Part shown: positions 45,301-56,800 of the stretch, piece by piece
Numbering within the stretch: the first letter of the stretch is position 1
How the letters are laid out: the number at the start of each line of letters is the position of its first letter
Origin: Pampus argenteus
Lineage: Eukaryota; Chordata; Actinopteri; Scombriformes; Stromateidae
Direction of reading: 5' to 3'
Length of the DNA: 64,000 bases
Assembly: GCA_036937835.1 (NCBI GenBank)
Contig: CM072875.1
Coordinates: forward strand, 11,669,001 to 11,733,000
Translations under genes and position numbers: made by a program
The notes under the pieces: model-generated
Databases searched by the model: none
Seen by the model: only the letters and a program-made list of their open reading frames with translations
Told to the model about the DNA's origin: nothing

Positions 45301-47125
45301 ACAGAAGAAGATCTTTCATCCAATATTTGCTTTTCTGATGTAAAAATGAGCGATTTGCTAAGAAACCTGTAAAGAGCTTTACTGTTAACATCCTCCATCT
45401 GTTTTGAGAAGGAGCGTAAAAAAACAAATCCTCATGAAATCGTTGGCTGTACATAAAACAATTGAGGTTCAAAAATAAATAGAATCTCTGAATTAATCAT
45501 CTTGCCTAATGGGAAAGTCTTTTGTAAATGTTGAACCAGATAACACAATGGAGTCATCCAGCTTGTTTGGAGCTGGAAACAGATTGAAGTTGACTATTTC
45601 AATGTTGTTATGGAAACGAGATGAGATTGTGTGACAAACAGACACTCATCAGATTTTGCTGCTCCGCATCCAATCTGTCTGGATTCTGCTAATTGCCTCT
45701 TTTCTGGTCGCTGACCTGCACACCCCAATTTTCTCTTTCGTTCAGTCTCTTTCGGTTTTCTGTTCTTTCTTTCCTTCATTTCATCTTTCTAGCGCCATCC
45801 CTTCCCATCATCCCCTCTTTCTGTCAGTCTCTCTCTCTGTTTCCCTCTTGATCCTCACATTGTACTATAAACGATGATGTCACCCTCTTCAGTGAGTTGA
45901 CAGTGTGAGGTGAAAGCTACTATTTTGCTCCTGCGGTCTGGGTTAAGAGCCCACTCACTGAGATAAGAGAACATTGTTTACTTGGCCCAGCCGTGTTACA
46001 ACTCCCACACAGATGCACATGGAGAGCTCTACTGCACGGCTCTGTCGCACGTTGTACTGTGTGGCTGCAGACAGTTATTGAGAACTATTGAGACACTGAA
46101 CAAGCTCATGACAAACCTTAAAGATCAAACTCTGCTCTGACAAAGTGTTGATGCACAGCATACATCAGGTGATCATCTGACTAAATATACATACAAACTA
46201 TACAGCACATATAGAATATAATAAATTTATATATTTAATTTTGTCATTTTGCTATTGTTTTTTTTAGCATCATACGTACTTCCACATTTGACACCAAACT
46301 CCACAAACACTTTAAAGTCGAGATGTTGTCAGTTAGCAGCGAGCAAATATATTCTGTAACAATTTTTTGTCAGCTTCTCAAATCCATATTTTTATCATAT
46401 GTGTATGGGACTGCATCAAACTGCTATGTATTATTATTTTTTCTCACAATGATATAAGTACGAAGCCTGTACTACCATTTCCACCATGAACAAGACCTTG
46501 AACAAAATTCGACTGGAACTACCTGACTGTAGTTCATCAGCTATTCAATAATTATATAAAGTTGATAAAAAAAATAATTGTTTTATCTTGGAAAAATACA
46601 ACAACACAGACACTCAACACACACACACACACCCTCCCACTCATCACCTGTTACTGCTCATATCTTTATTGTCTCAATCAGGGCTCTTTCAATTTATTTT
46701 CCCTTTTCATTTTAGTCGTTTAGTCGTACTGGTTTGTGTTGCCATTAATGTTCTTTGATTAATTTTCTTTGCTTCACATTCACAGTTGTGACAGTTTTTT
46801 TTCCCAGCATACACTGAGAAGAGGAGAGAAGACTAAACTAAGCAAACCTCCTTCTTCCTCACTCTGCCCTCTCACACAGTCTCCATCATCATCATCATCA
46901 GTCTACGTACCGGTACTTCATGCCGGTGAGCTTGGCGGTGGACTCCTTGAGGTTGTGATGGTAGCGGTGGGTGAAGGAGCCCAGGCTGCGAGCAATCAGG
47001 GCCACCGTGCGAAAGCGTGCACGGGCCTGGCTGGCTGTGTTGGGGCTGGTGGCATTCTGCTTGCTGTGCTCGCCGTTACGCGGGGCCTTCAGCCCGTGGT
47101 CCGTGCATGCAAAGGACACCTGCAT
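25385..47125 (-). CDS. kcnab1: Voltage-gated K+ channel beta-1 subunit, Kv-beta1.1 form
   Basis: Cytoplasmic aldo-keto-reductase-fold subunit of Shaker-type (Kv1) channels; the N-terminus blocks the pore and causes fast inactivation. Fourteen exons give 399 residues (human 401): 46911-47125, 39740-39783, 37716-37753, 36954-37033, 36454-36498, 35180-35224, 33817-33860, 30998-31084, 26788-26873, 26226-26346, 26033-26127, 25794-25914, 25574-25662, 25385-25474. The first exon encodes [13 protein letters not shown], the inactivation ball, with the redox-sensitive Cys7 kept, and ends [12 protein letters not shown]. The reductase core has the catalytic set Asp117, Tyr122, Lys150 and Asn190, each exactly 32 beyond Kv-beta2 numbering (85, 90, 118, 158), and the NADPH-binding [20 protein letters not shown]. 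The C-terminus ends KKDYHH, unlike the usual KKDYRS. Splice sites and phases agree at every junction. Teleosts have two kcnab1 copies; which this is cannot be told here. Confidence 0.95.
27834..27867. repeat. (TG)n microsatellite with CG interruptions
   Basis: TGTGTGTG...TGTGCGCGTGTGTGTG, about 34 bp, in kcnab1 intron 8. Confidence 0.9.
28551..28572. repeat. (GTAT)n tetranucleotide repeat
   Basis: Five tandem copies of TGTA/GTAT in kcnab1 intron 8. Confidence 0.85.
32501..32526. repeat. (TG)n microsatellite
   Basis: Thirteen TG dinucleotides in kcnab1 intron 7. Confidence 0.9.
33393..33534. repeat. (GGAGA)n pentanucleotide array
   Basis: About 28 nearly perfect copies of a five-base GGAGA unit, one strand all purine, 282 bp downstream (in transcript sense) of kcnab1 exon 7. 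The minus-strand frame through it reads LLSSP repeats and is not a gene. Confidence 0.97.
33861..36453. other. kcnab1 introns 5 and 6
   Basis: Intronic sequence flanking the 45-nt exon at 35180-35224. Contains a CA run near 33905-33940, a GTAT/GT run near 35018-35045 and a dispersed-repeat fragment at 36060-36265. No other gene. Confidence 0.6.
36060..36265 (+). repeat. Dispersed fish repeat fragment
   Basis: CCCCAGGCACAAAGC followed by GTGTGGAAGAAGCTCAACCC and CTTTGGGATAAATTGGAACA resembles a moderately repeated element found across fish genomes, where copies read GTGTGGAAGAACTTGACTGG and CTTTGGGATGAATTGGAACG. Diverged copy in kcnab1 intron 5; class not assigned. Confidence 0.5.
38682..38715. 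repeat. (CA)17 microsatellite
   Basis: Uninterrupted CA run in kcnab1 intron 2. Confidence 0.95.
39349..39380. repeat. (CA)16 microsatellite
   Basis: Uninterrupted CA run in kcnab1 intron 2, 360 bp from exon 2. Confidence 0.95.
42600..42690 (+). repeat. Possible tRNA-derived SINE remnant
   Basis: GGTTGCAAGTTCAAGCCCC resembles a Pol III B box (GTTCAA core) preceded by a weak A-box-like stretch. No cloverleaf can be folded convincingly, so it is not called as a tRNA. Confidence 0.3.
42777..42799. repeat. (GT)n microsatellite
   Basis: Eleven GT dinucleotides in kcnab1 intron 1. Confidence 0.9.
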
Positions 47126-48076
47126 GGCTGTTTACAGCAACAAAAGCCACTAAAACTACTCCAAGACAAACAAGGCTTTGTTTGTGTCCTTTTGTTTTAT
47201 CCTTCCTGGGAAATCAGATGAAGTCAGCGGTCCAGACCAGCTCTGCCTGGCACTGCTGAATCTCATATGGCACTCACAGGCAGGAATGAGGAAGCATGAG
47301 ATTACTCAATTTATTTTTGGGGAAAGAATCTCAAGCTGATGCTTCGTAAAAATCAGACAAAGCAGCAGCACAGTTCTGGTCAGTGTATGAGGAGTTGAGA
47401 TGGATATCCTGCGAAGGTCTGGCTCCACCTAAAATTATAAGAAGGGGTGAAGATGGAGAGAGAAGAAGGGAAGAGAGGAAGTACTGAATGAGTTGTTTAA
47501 AGAGTTGTCCAATTAAGAAGAAAGGGAATACATGCGTGTTGTCGCAGAGGTTACAACGATGAGGGTTAAAGCAGTACGGAGAAGAGAAAAATGTCCTGCT
47601 AAACTTAAAAGAAGACTTTGGCTTTGAAAAAAAATCCCTGTAAAACCTCAGTGTTTCCGTTTTCATGCTGTTTTCACCAGTTTAGCGGCTTCTGCTCACA
47701 TCTCTAAGCTCCTTCAACGTGACAATATGAAGAATGACAGCAATTCTGCCCTAGTTTTGCTTGTCTCTCATTGTCATCTCATTTTTTCTTTCTGTCCTGT
47801 TTTAAGTTTCTCACATTATCCATGTTGTAAGCTTTTCCTATTCCAGTTCTGTCTCTTGCTTATATCTGATTCATTTGTTTCTACTTACAAAGTCTGTCAC
47901 TGACAGTCTTCTTTTTATCTTTTGGGTGTTAAGGAGTTTTTGATTTTTTTTGTCAGCCTGCCCAGATTTGTGGGTGTCTGGGGAGTCTTTCTCACCCTGC
48001 AACCAGCTAAGCCATTTAGTCAAACACCTGGAGTGAGGAGAATAACACTGCACCACCACAGTGAGCTTGTGACACT

Positions 48077-48122
<46 letters not shown>

Positions 48123-48354
48123 TATCACAGGCACTCTCCTGTCACACATCTAAAAAAAATAAGGTCATGCTTTCACAGAAAACGATACACTTACAAATAT
48201 GTACTGTACACTCACAAATCTTCGCTGCCAAATCTTTAGCGATCAAAGTGTTCTTGCACATAGTGAGTTGTCAGCAGTCTCTTAGAAACAGAGATGAGGC
48301 AAGATGAGATTCTTGACTGATGCAACTTTTAGATGAGTCAAGCGGTGTTACACA
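47126..48354. other. 5' flank of the Kv-beta1.1 first exon
   Basis: Between the Kv-beta1.1 start codon and the duplicated block. Contains a (CA)21 run at 48079-48120. It should hold 5' UTR and perhaps a UTR intron; no unambiguous splice pair was settled. Confidence 0.5.
48079..48120. repeat. (AC)21 microsatellite
   Basis: Longest perfect dinucleotide CA run in the window, about 950 bp upstream of the Kv-beta1.1 start codon. Confidence 0.97.
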
Positions 48355-48747
48355 GCAAGTAGAAGTCCTGGAAAAGATCCGCATCCCAACAGAAGCAAGA
48401 ACAGCAGCAGCGTTTCCAGTAGCTGTCCTCAGACCTGGCAACCAGCCTTGTCCCGTCTGCAAAGTCCTCTAGCAAGTAACGCAGCTTTTTATCGTCCCCG
48501 GCTTCTCAGAAAGGATGCTCTGTTTGATAAAGGGACCCTGGAATGGTAACGGACAAGCGAAGAGGAGGAGAAGAGAGGATGCATGGTGCAGCATACTTCA
48601 GAGAGAGGAGGACAGATGCAGTGAGGAGGCGAGGAGCAGCGTGTGTTGAGAGGGAGCCAGGCACTGAATGAGGAAGAGAGGAAGTGTGTATAGGCTACCG
48701 GCACTGAATGACTGGCTGAGAGAACTGCAGTGTTTTTCACTATGGCG

Positions 48748-48818
<71 letters not shown>
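48355..48818 (-). repeat. Duplicated UTR/promoter-like block, copy A
   Basis: Shares long near-identical stretches with 56801-57053, including ATCCCAACAGAAGC, GATGCTCTGTTT.ATAAAGGG, GGGACCCTGGAATGGTAA and GGACAAGC, then AGTGTGTAT.GGCTAC, and both end in a GA tract. On the minus strand copy A contains GATAAAAAGC (about 48487-48496), a TATA-like element. The block sits 1.2 kb upstream of the Kv-beta1.1 start codon, so it may contain that isoform's promoter and 5' UTR. The copies are seen directly; the promoter role is inference. Confidence 0.7.
48751..48816. repeat. (GA)33 microsatellite
   Basis: Perfect GA run at the end of duplicated block A; the paralogous block B ends in a shorter GA run at 57020-57052. 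Confidence 0.97.
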
Positions 48819-48819
<1 letters not shown>

Positions 48820-51800
48820 ACAGCTTGAATGAAAATCTAGACAGCTGAGATGAGTTGATGTGAGCTGATGTGTGTGTGTGTGTTCATTTATTTACTGAAA
48901 AACGCTTCAGGCAGGATGTTATGGTGGCATATTGTAGTTGATTACAGTAAGCTACATGTGAACATCACAGGCACGCTTCACTTCACTGTGGACAACTTAT
49001 GAGGCATTTTAATCGCTACGCCCTCTTTATGCTGTCTGCCGTTACAGTGTCATGTCCTCTTTACACTGCAGTTACCGTTACAATTATGTAATGAGCATGC
49101 TCTTCCAGTCTAAGAGCCTTGTACATGCAGCATTTTCTCACACCACTTCATGTCATGATAAATAATGTGGAGCTATAGTTCATTTCAGGCTCAAATAAGA
49201 ACTGAGAGAGACCTTCCCTGACGATGGCTTCTCAAAGCAGATGTCAAGTACAGACTGACTGAATTGGCACAGTGAGATAAACCAGGCAGGGTTCAGGCAG
49301 GATCCTACTTTACTCCCCCACTGAGCAGTAATGTGACAATGCAGGATTTCATGCTTCAATGAACATCTACGAACCTCGACGCCAATACAGTTTTATTTAT
49401 ATCCTTGTGTGATAATGGTTATCATGTAAAAACTGTTTGTCGGGGCCCCTTAAATTCCCATAATAATAATAATGCACCTCGACAGTCATTTGATGGACAC
49501 TCCTTGGCTAAATGTTTTCAAACTCCCTGGTTAGTAACTCTAGTAACGCTTTCTGTTATGGATTTGAAGCCACGTTTGCGGTGAAAGGGTTAAACTAATA
49601 AGATGCTGCTAAGCAATATTTCTTTAAATCTAATGTTACCTGATTACAATACCTGTCCTGTTTGCACAGTTTAGCTAAAGTAGCTAGCATTAGTGCAAGT
49701 GTGCACCACTTGGTATTGTCAGGTAGCATGTTTCCAGAGCGTGAAAAGCAACACCCTACATTTATTATTTGGAAGATCCTGGCTCCAAACAGAAAAGACA
49801 GCACCAACTATAATCAGCTCAAACCAGCTCCAATGCAAACTAATGGATGACACCTTGCAGAGTCCTTTTTTATATCTGACATCATCAAAAATTATTTTTT
49901 TTACAGACTTAGGAAAGCTTGTTTCACAGTAAAATGATCTCGATGTGTATCAGTGGAGTGCCTCTTTAAAATTACTCAACCTTTAGAAAAACTAAAAAAA
50001 AAACAACCCAGCAGCCATTGCTCTAATGTTCTGCCATTTCTACATCCTCTACAGCCTCTTTGCCTGCCAGCGAACCCTGTTTTGGCTCGATCAAGTTGCA
50101 GTGCGATGCCACGGAGAGGTAACAGCGCAGTAAGACAAAACATCCCTATAATGTCACCAGCACCTCCAAGGCTACAACTTCCTCCCTGTTGATCCTATTT
50201 AAAAGTGTGTCAGTCAAAAGCGTCAACTAGAACTGTTACACACTCTCAGCTGGAATCCCCAGTGGGCGATAACTCTGTTACCCTGAGGCAAACTGCTCTG
50301 CCTTAATTGCTCCAGTAAGACTCTATTATAGACTGCTGAGACTTAAGACACAAAGCGCCATACAGTAAGTATGCACATGTTGAAATGAGCGACCATGACA
50401 CTGCACTGAGGAGACTAATAAATCTCTCAGATCTAACCCTGGATTCTCTATCTGTCTGTGTAGCTTGATGGCGCTGCGTGTGTTTCACCATAATAGTAGA
50501 ACATATAGTATATCACCTTTACTAAATAAATTGGATATACTATAAAGCTCTCAGTAACATCAGTTTCTATATCACATAATTACAGTCTTGTAAACAGTCT
50601 GCCGCTTGACTGAATGATTTCTGTGTTCCACATTTTATTCTTGTGCTTGAAAGGCTCTTGGTTTCAATGTCTAATAGATAATTTTCCTTATCAGCGCTAA
50701 CCTCCTGTTGAGAAAATGAGAGATAATGAGGGGAAAAAAACCTTTCCAGGCTGTCTGTGACATCACGGCTGCTGCAGTCCCACGCTCTCTGCTCGATCAC
50801 TTCTTTCTCTATGTATTTCCCTCTGCAGTCACCGTTTGGCTCACATCTTCTGTTATCCCCTCTCTCCTCTCTCTCTATTCAAAATCACCATTAACACGAC
50901 ACTCTTTTTCTTTCTCCATAGTCTTTCCCCTGTGCTGCAGATCGAACTGGGAGCCCAAGTCATTGTTATGCATTGCACATCCAACACCACGGAAGAGGAA
51001 TTGGTTTCTTAATCTGCTCTAATAGGGTAGCATTGACTCTGTGTAGACATAATGGTCACAGTTATTAGGCGCTACAAATTTCACTGCAGGCCGGCAAACA
51101 TGCATGAAATACTGATGATGAAGTTTCAAGCTGGCTAAGTGAGTGAAAATGCATGGTCACCATCATCATCGTCACCACTACCAAATCCATCCTTCATCAA
51201 CAGCACAAAAACCTTCTACTGCAGGTTTGAATCCACTGTGTTTGCTGATATTTTTATTGTGACAGCCCCTACAGATGACCACAACGATCTTACATGTCTG
51301 CCCAGCAGGCATATGGCTTCATTGACTGATAGAAAGATACACAGTCATCTATTTCTAACGGTAAAGCACTCAGCAGTTCATAGATTCAGTATTGATGAAA
51401 TGTTGGTGTACCTGCAGAGTTTCGACCTCATGATAAATGGCTCGCAAGCTCACTTTAGAGTTTTAGCTGATTGGTATAATGTGTTCCTGAAACATATTTT
51501 GTCTGATGGGGTAACAGCACATCTTAAAAGCTCTGGGGAAAGGCTTTTGTTATGAGTTTACAATAAAACACTTCAGCAATCAAGCACATAAGTTGTGTAG
51601 GTACAAATCAAATTCATTGATTTGTTATCATTAGTTAGGTTGCATAGTCACAGTGCTAAAGAGGGGAACTAATAAATGAATAAGTTTAACAACATTTTGG
51701 GAATATGCTTATTAACTTTCTCGCTGATGGTTAGATGAGAAGAAGGAGCTACAGCCAGTAGCCAATTAGCGTAGCTTAGCATGAGGACTTAAGGTAATAA

Positions 51801-52901
51801 GTAATAGTTAGCCTCTGAAGGTGAAAGATTCCCTCCAGACATATGACATATAAAAACACTCTGCTTGCACCTATTAACCTCTAATTAACTCATTATGTAA
51901 GGACATCACTGTGCCTGAAAGTATCCCAGCAGACAACAACTGCTGCAGATGCAGCCAATAAATCTCAGATTATTCTATTCTATTCATGTGATGAATGTGA
52001 AGACATGATTTAAAAGTTCACGCTTTCGATGTACAATCAAGGTACAATCCAAATACATACTCGTGGGGTTTAAACTGCTTCTTCTTTTTCACACGATCAA
52101 CATATCAATCAGGAGGAAACATACAATATATTGTGGACCCAGAAAGAGAGTACGATAATTGGACTTTGGTAAGTAATTGAACACCCCAGCCATACATCCT
52201 GTTTTTCGCTAAAAAAAAAAAAAAACCCAGAAAACTGTGACATTTCAGAAACAACACACAGCAATTATGGACAATGCCACTCCGTTTAATGACATAGCAC
52301 AACAGCATTGCTGACAGCTCATCTCTTCCTGCTTCGCTATGACAATCAGCTCTAACTTGATGCCTGCTTCATTACTTATTCAAATCCTCAGACTTCCCAG
52401 AGTGCACTGAAACCTGGTGAAGCCACTGAAGATATTGCAGTATGTCTGATGGTGGCCTCATGTGCCTTCCACATCAAGTCTAATTACAGAGAGGAATTAG
52501 CGCTGGGTCTTGGTATGCTAAGAAGGGATTGTCCTTATCAGGAGATGATGAAAAGCATTAGGTATTTAACAGGACAGGGAGCCTGCTGAGCAGAGTTAAA
52601 CTTTAATCTTAACTTCCAGTAGTTTATAAATCTGGAGTGAATTGTGTGAAATCTGTTTACCCTGACTGGGCTGAGACTAAATTTACCCTTGAGCAGATCA
52701 AAAATTGCACAAAAACATGCATCATCATCATACAGAAACTACATGATGTGCAAAGCTGGCAAAGCTGAAAAATACTCCAAAATGTCAGTATACATTACTT
52801 ACATGTATACTGTAGATCTAAATCGACTAAGCTAATAGCCTGAATTTACATGTGTTAGATTGGTATTTTTTGCATGCACCCCTCTTCAGAACATATCCTA
52901 C
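48819..52901. other. Region between the two kcnab1 first exons
   Basis: Intron of the Kv-beta1.2 transcript. Contains a dispersed-repeat fragment at 51690-51800. A 138-codon plus-strand frame at 51139-51555 has no recognised domain or splice context and is probably chance. Confidence 0.6.
51690..51800 (+). repeat. Dispersed percomorph repeat (ATTTTGGGAATATGCTTATTA type)
   Basis: CATTTTGGGAATATGCTTAT, GTTAGATGAGAAGA and GTAGCTTAGCATGAGGACTT are hallmarks of a repeat very common in percomorph introns. A second copy lies at 59640-59775. Confidence 0.6.
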
Positions 52902-53152
52902 CTGTAGACCATGCTGGCACACGGACGGGGAGACGCCTGGAAAAAATTGCTGTGTACATAAAGAAGCTCTTCCAAACTCTGCTGCTCTCGGGCTCTGTCG
53001 AAGCTACCTGGAAAGCAGCTGGTGGGGCTTGAGGGGTTCGTCCTGGTTCCTGCCCCCTGCCTTTGCTGGATGATACTGGGGCAGCGATCCAGCCTCGGCC
53101 CCCCTCTCTGCCTGGACACAGGGATCTCACTGCAGGCTGCCTTGAGATACAT
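52902..53152 (-). CDS. kcnab1: Alternative first exon of kcnab1, Kv-beta1.2-like N-terminus
   Basis: An 83-codon open exon starts MYLKAACSEIP and ends LYVHSNFF...SMVYR with donor TACAG|GTAGGA in phase 2. That is the same phase as the Kv-beta1.1 first exon, so it can splice to the shared second exon at 39783 (AG|G AAT). It resembles the mammalian Kv-beta1.2 N-terminus, which starts MHLYKPACADIP and ends with a GMAYR-type junction. Joined to the common exons it gives 411 residues (human Kv-beta1.2 is 408). It lies 5.8 kb upstream of the Kv-beta1.1 start, which implies a separate promoter. The middle of the exon is poorly conserved and an in-frame ATG eight codons earlier (53176) is a possible alternative start; the alignment favours 53152. 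Confidence 0.8.
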
Positions 53153-54350
53153 GTTTGGATCAACCTTGCCTGTCACGGGCTGACAGGAAACTTACTTTTG
53201 TTAGCAAATCCTTTTCAATATATTTACTTGTCCTGTGGCCTAAAAGTATCTTCATGTCTAAGTAGAATGCAATGCTGGTCATGTGGGACCACAGAGGATA
53301 TCCATATTTGTTTGCTGAAGAGTGTGTGTCATATCGAGGGCCAACAGAATGATTGTGAGTAATACCCTGCCACAGTTTTTATAGTTATATTAAAGTGTGC
53401 ATAGAAAAAGCCAAGGCAGGTGGACAAATGGACACACACACACACAAAATAAACACGCTATTATTTACAGTATCAAAGGAGATAACAGAGAGGACGGTGG
53501 AAACACATCATTGTGCCATACCTGTGATGTCAACTTTATTCTTAGATGACTGACAAACTAAAAGACAAAGGCAGCTTTTGTTTGAGCTTCTGGTGGCTCC
53601 AGCGAGAGAAGTCTGCTTGTCTGAGACGAAAGCTGAACAAAGCCAGAGGGATATTTCTGTCTACATGTCAGAAATACATCTGTTAGATGCAGCACAGCCG
53701 ATTCAAGTTGCAGCCGAGAACAAAATATGATCCACCAAGTCTGCTCTGGCAACGCTTTCTTAAAGCAAATGTTTAAATGATGACAGAAGTGCGAGTATGT
53801 GAACAAGATGTTTGTGAAACGCGAACACAGATACTTGTTGTTTTTTTATGGTGCGAACAGATGAAGAGAAAACTTATCATTGTTAGGAGTTGTAATAAAA
53901 AAAAGGCTATTAATTAAAGTTTGAAAAAAGAAATCTTACAGTACAATCTTCCTTCTACAAATGGACAAGTACAATTTAACAATAGTTACAACCTTTTAAG
54001 TTGATATGTTGAACTTGTTAGCAAACACTTGCTTATTCACACGTCCAGCTGTTGCCGAGCGACATTATTCATTTTGAATCATGTTTCTGTCCACCTGGTG
54101 AATGTAAGTCTAAAGTTCACTTATGAGTGGAGGGAAAAAATTTGACTCTTAACAATTCTTTAATTGATAGAAAACACTAGCTTGAGGAAATTATTATATT
54201 ATTATAATTTGTAGCAAAATTGTACAGTTAAATACCTGCAAATGTCCAGAGATGTTTGTAGAAAACTAAACGACCTGTAAAATAAAGTGTTAATATATAG
54301 TATAAATATCATGCACATAACCTATAGCTTACTGTCTCACGCCATGCTCT
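53153..54350. other. Upstream of the Kv-beta1.2 exon, no gene
   Basis: Should carry the Kv-beta1.2 promoter. AT-rich, with a short CA run near 53431. No TATA element could be placed with confidence. Confidence 0.5.
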
Positions 54351-54359
54351 ATCATCACC

Positions 54360-54534
54360 TATCTTTGAACTTGTCTGCCCTCATGTGTACAGAGAGGATA
54401 CAGCAACCAGATTCAAAGAGAAATTCAGCTTTACATACACACATCAATCCTTAAAAAATGCGTTAGATACTTATTAAATTATTTATTATATATTGTATTA
54501 TATACTTTATATACTATATTGCTTATTTTTAGCA

Positions 54535-54570
<36 letters not shown>

Positions 54571-54720
54571 AATATGGTGATTGGATGAATGTGGGGGAGC
54601 TGAGAGCACCTTTCTCTCTGTCTGCTGTGTCCTCCCACTCAGTATGAGACGCAGACGCAGAGCATTTAGACATCTAGAAAAATCAGACCCTCAAAAGTTG
54701 AATACAATCATGTGCAAATA
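54360..54720 (+). repeat. Left flank of the C1q segmental duplication
   Basis: Shares ACAG.ATACAGCA..GATTCAAA, GGATGAATGTGGGGGAGCTG, CTGCTGTGTCCTCCCACTCA, GGCAGACGCAGAGCATTT-like sequence and CTAGAAAAATCAGACC with 57480-57960 upstream of the intact C1q gene. It fixes the extent of the duplication. Confidence 0.8.
54538..54568. repeat. (CA)15 microsatellite
   Basis: CA run at the start of the duplicated segment that carries the C1q pseudogene. Confidence 0.9.
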
Positions 54721-54798
54721 CCCTTTTTTTCTCTCAAGGATTGGCATCTAACACTCAATGTCATTATCGTTTTTATTGTCATTGTTATTATTATATAG

Positions 54799-55216
54799 AC
54801 CTTTCAGGCCTGATGTCACACTAACCTACAAGAAGGTGTACATAAACACTAGATGTTACATATCCACAACAGGTAAACATGCTGTATAATGATGTGCAGG
54901 GCTTGAAGTGGTCTGTAAGGTTATTAATTTACCTGATGATAAACTCACTGTTGATCATCTCCAAGTATTTTCACAGCCCCAATCAAATGAGTCTACTTGA
55001 GCTTCTCCGGCCATAATCAATCTTCTAAATCAATGGGGCTGCGACAGATGAAGAACAGAGAGCAGATGGTGATTGTGTACAACCATGCAGCTGGAAACCG
55101 TTACAAGACAACAACCAATAGCACGACACTGTAATGTCAGAGATCTCTTTCCAAACCTTTCCTAATGTAAATGACCACTCCACCTTCATTGGCCATTTGT
55201 TATTTTCTCTGTAAGT
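54799..55216 (+). pseudogene. Decayed copy of the neighbouring C1q-domain gene
   Basis: Two blocks match the intact gene at 58221-59277. Positions 54799-54874 match exon 3 (ACCTTTCA, then CTAACCTACAAGAA, CAACAGGTAAAC at the splice donor). Positions 54951-55216 match exon 4 (GTATTTTCACAGC, CTTCTCCGG.CATAAT, CAATGGGGCTGCGAC, ACAACCATG, CCACTCCACCTT.ATTGGCCATTTG). Exon 4 has lost about 70 nt in its middle, its acceptor CAG is mutated to AAG and frames are broken; exons 1-2 and the TATA box are missing. The upstream flank 54360-54720 also matches 57480-57960, so this is a tandem segmental duplicate and not a retrocopy. Confidence 0.85.
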
Positions 55217-56800
55217 GAATGTTACTTCCTGAAAAAACAAAAACAAAAAAACAAACAAACCATCAGCCATGGAGGAAAGGGTATAAAGGCCAAGGTAATG
55301 TACTCAGATTGCTTGTTGCTGACAAGTATTTAATTTGCTGCCATAAAAGACAAAGATAAGCAGTAAATCTCAGAAGTGAGAGGCCATAAATAGGGATTGT
55401 TTGAAATGATAGTAAAGCAATTGAAAAACAATCAGTTGATTATCAAAAATGTTGCTGATTCATCTTCCAGTGTTTACAATGAACTCATCATTTCAGCTCT
55501 ACGTCAAACGTGCCCTTCCTGTTTTCAGCCTGATGTTTGAAATATGCATCAGTGTGAAATACTTGGTTGCTCCTGTGAAATAAATGCTGTAGTTTCTCCA
55601 AGAGATGTTTCAATCTCTGATAATGATTATTATTGCCTTCAAAAAGGCAAAACAGTGTTTGAAGGAAGAGAAAATCTGTAAATTTAAGACACAGGAGGGA
55701 CTACCTGCAGTTTATTATTACAGTCAGTCTATAACTCCTATGGGAGGTAAATTTACATTGTGAGAACGAGGATGCTTGTGGCAATGTTTGAAGTGTATCT
55801 GCTTGAAGAGTTAAAACTGTGGGGAGTGTTGTGGTCTAAAACAAATGGTTGCTTCAGCCTTCACCTTGGACTTAAAGTGCTCTTCACCACATCATCAAAA
55901 CACCAAATCAGAGAATATCTTACGGAAAAATGGTGTCCAAAACTTCAACAACAAATCAGATGTATAGACTGATTTGTTGACTGATTTATAGACTTATAGA
56001 CTGCTATAAGGGGTTTACACAGACATACATGGAGGCCAGAGAATGAATCCTAATGACTTTGGTGATTGCCCAAGTGTTCCTCCAGCACCACAATGGTTGA
56101 CATTTATGGTATCGAATAAATGTCTTAACAACTATTGGGTTGACTGCCATGAAATTTGGTACAGACCTTTGTGTCTTCCTCAGAATGAATGTGAATGGAC
56201 GTGTGGTTGCACCTTACTTAATATTGCAGGTGGCCGGTGATGTGAAGATCACCGCCAGGTGTGGCTAGTTGACTCTGGACACGCCCCCTCCAGCACCACC
56301 AGCAGACAGACGCACACAAACAACAGACACCTACATAGGACCCAGTCACTCCGCTCAGAGATTTGTGACATAATGTGGATGTGGCTCAGAACCAAACAAC
56401 TATGGATGCCTAACATTCAATGTCATTAAGCGTACATTCAATAGATATGGTGTCACAATGCTCAGTCTTTTAATACTCACATAATCATCTCTGTAATCAT
56501 ACAACCACCCTCATGATGTGGAATGACTGTATAACTAAAGTGACTGTATAACTTTAGTAAACTAAAATTATATACCTGTTCAGCATGTTAATATTGTCAC
56601 GTCATTCTGCCAACATGGCGGTAGACTCTCCTGTAATTTGCCACCCATCTGTGGTTAGTGACTATGAGTTTTTGATATAAATCTTAAAAATAAAGTCATG
56701 CTTTCACATAAAAGCATATGGTTGCAAACAGCTTCAATTTGCAACACACACACACACACACACACACGCTAGAGAGCATAAAGTGAACCTGACACACACA
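55217..56800. other. Interval between the C1q pseudogene and block B
   Basis: AT-rich; contains a dispersed repeat at 56041-56195 and a CA run at 56744-56767. No gene supported. Confidence 0.55.
56041..56195 (+). repeat. Dispersed teleost repeat (CCATGAAATTTGGTACAGAC type)
   Basis: GAATCCTAATGACTTTGGTG, CAACTATTGGGTTGACTGCC and ATGAAATTTGGTACAGAC are diagnostic strings of a very abundant teleost repeat. The copy here is about one unit long. Confidence 0.7.

Larger units (their letters stand above)
39784..46910. other. kcnab1 intron 1 (7.1 kb)
   Basis: Large first intron with CA/TG runs near 39649-39672, 40642-40665, 42777-42799 and 45076-45115. A tRNA-like B-box string, GGTTGCAAGTTCAAGCCCC at about 42641-42659, suggests a decayed SINE. 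No supported gene within. Confidence 0.6.

Noticed and set aside
46769..47221. 150-codon plus-strand frame
   Set aside because: Antisense shadow of the Kv-beta1.1 first exon, which has clear homology on the minus strand.
51139..51555. 138-codon plus-strand open frame between the two kcnab1 first exons
   Set aside because: No recognisable domain, signal peptide, codon bias or splice/promoter context; length is within chance for a 64-kb window.
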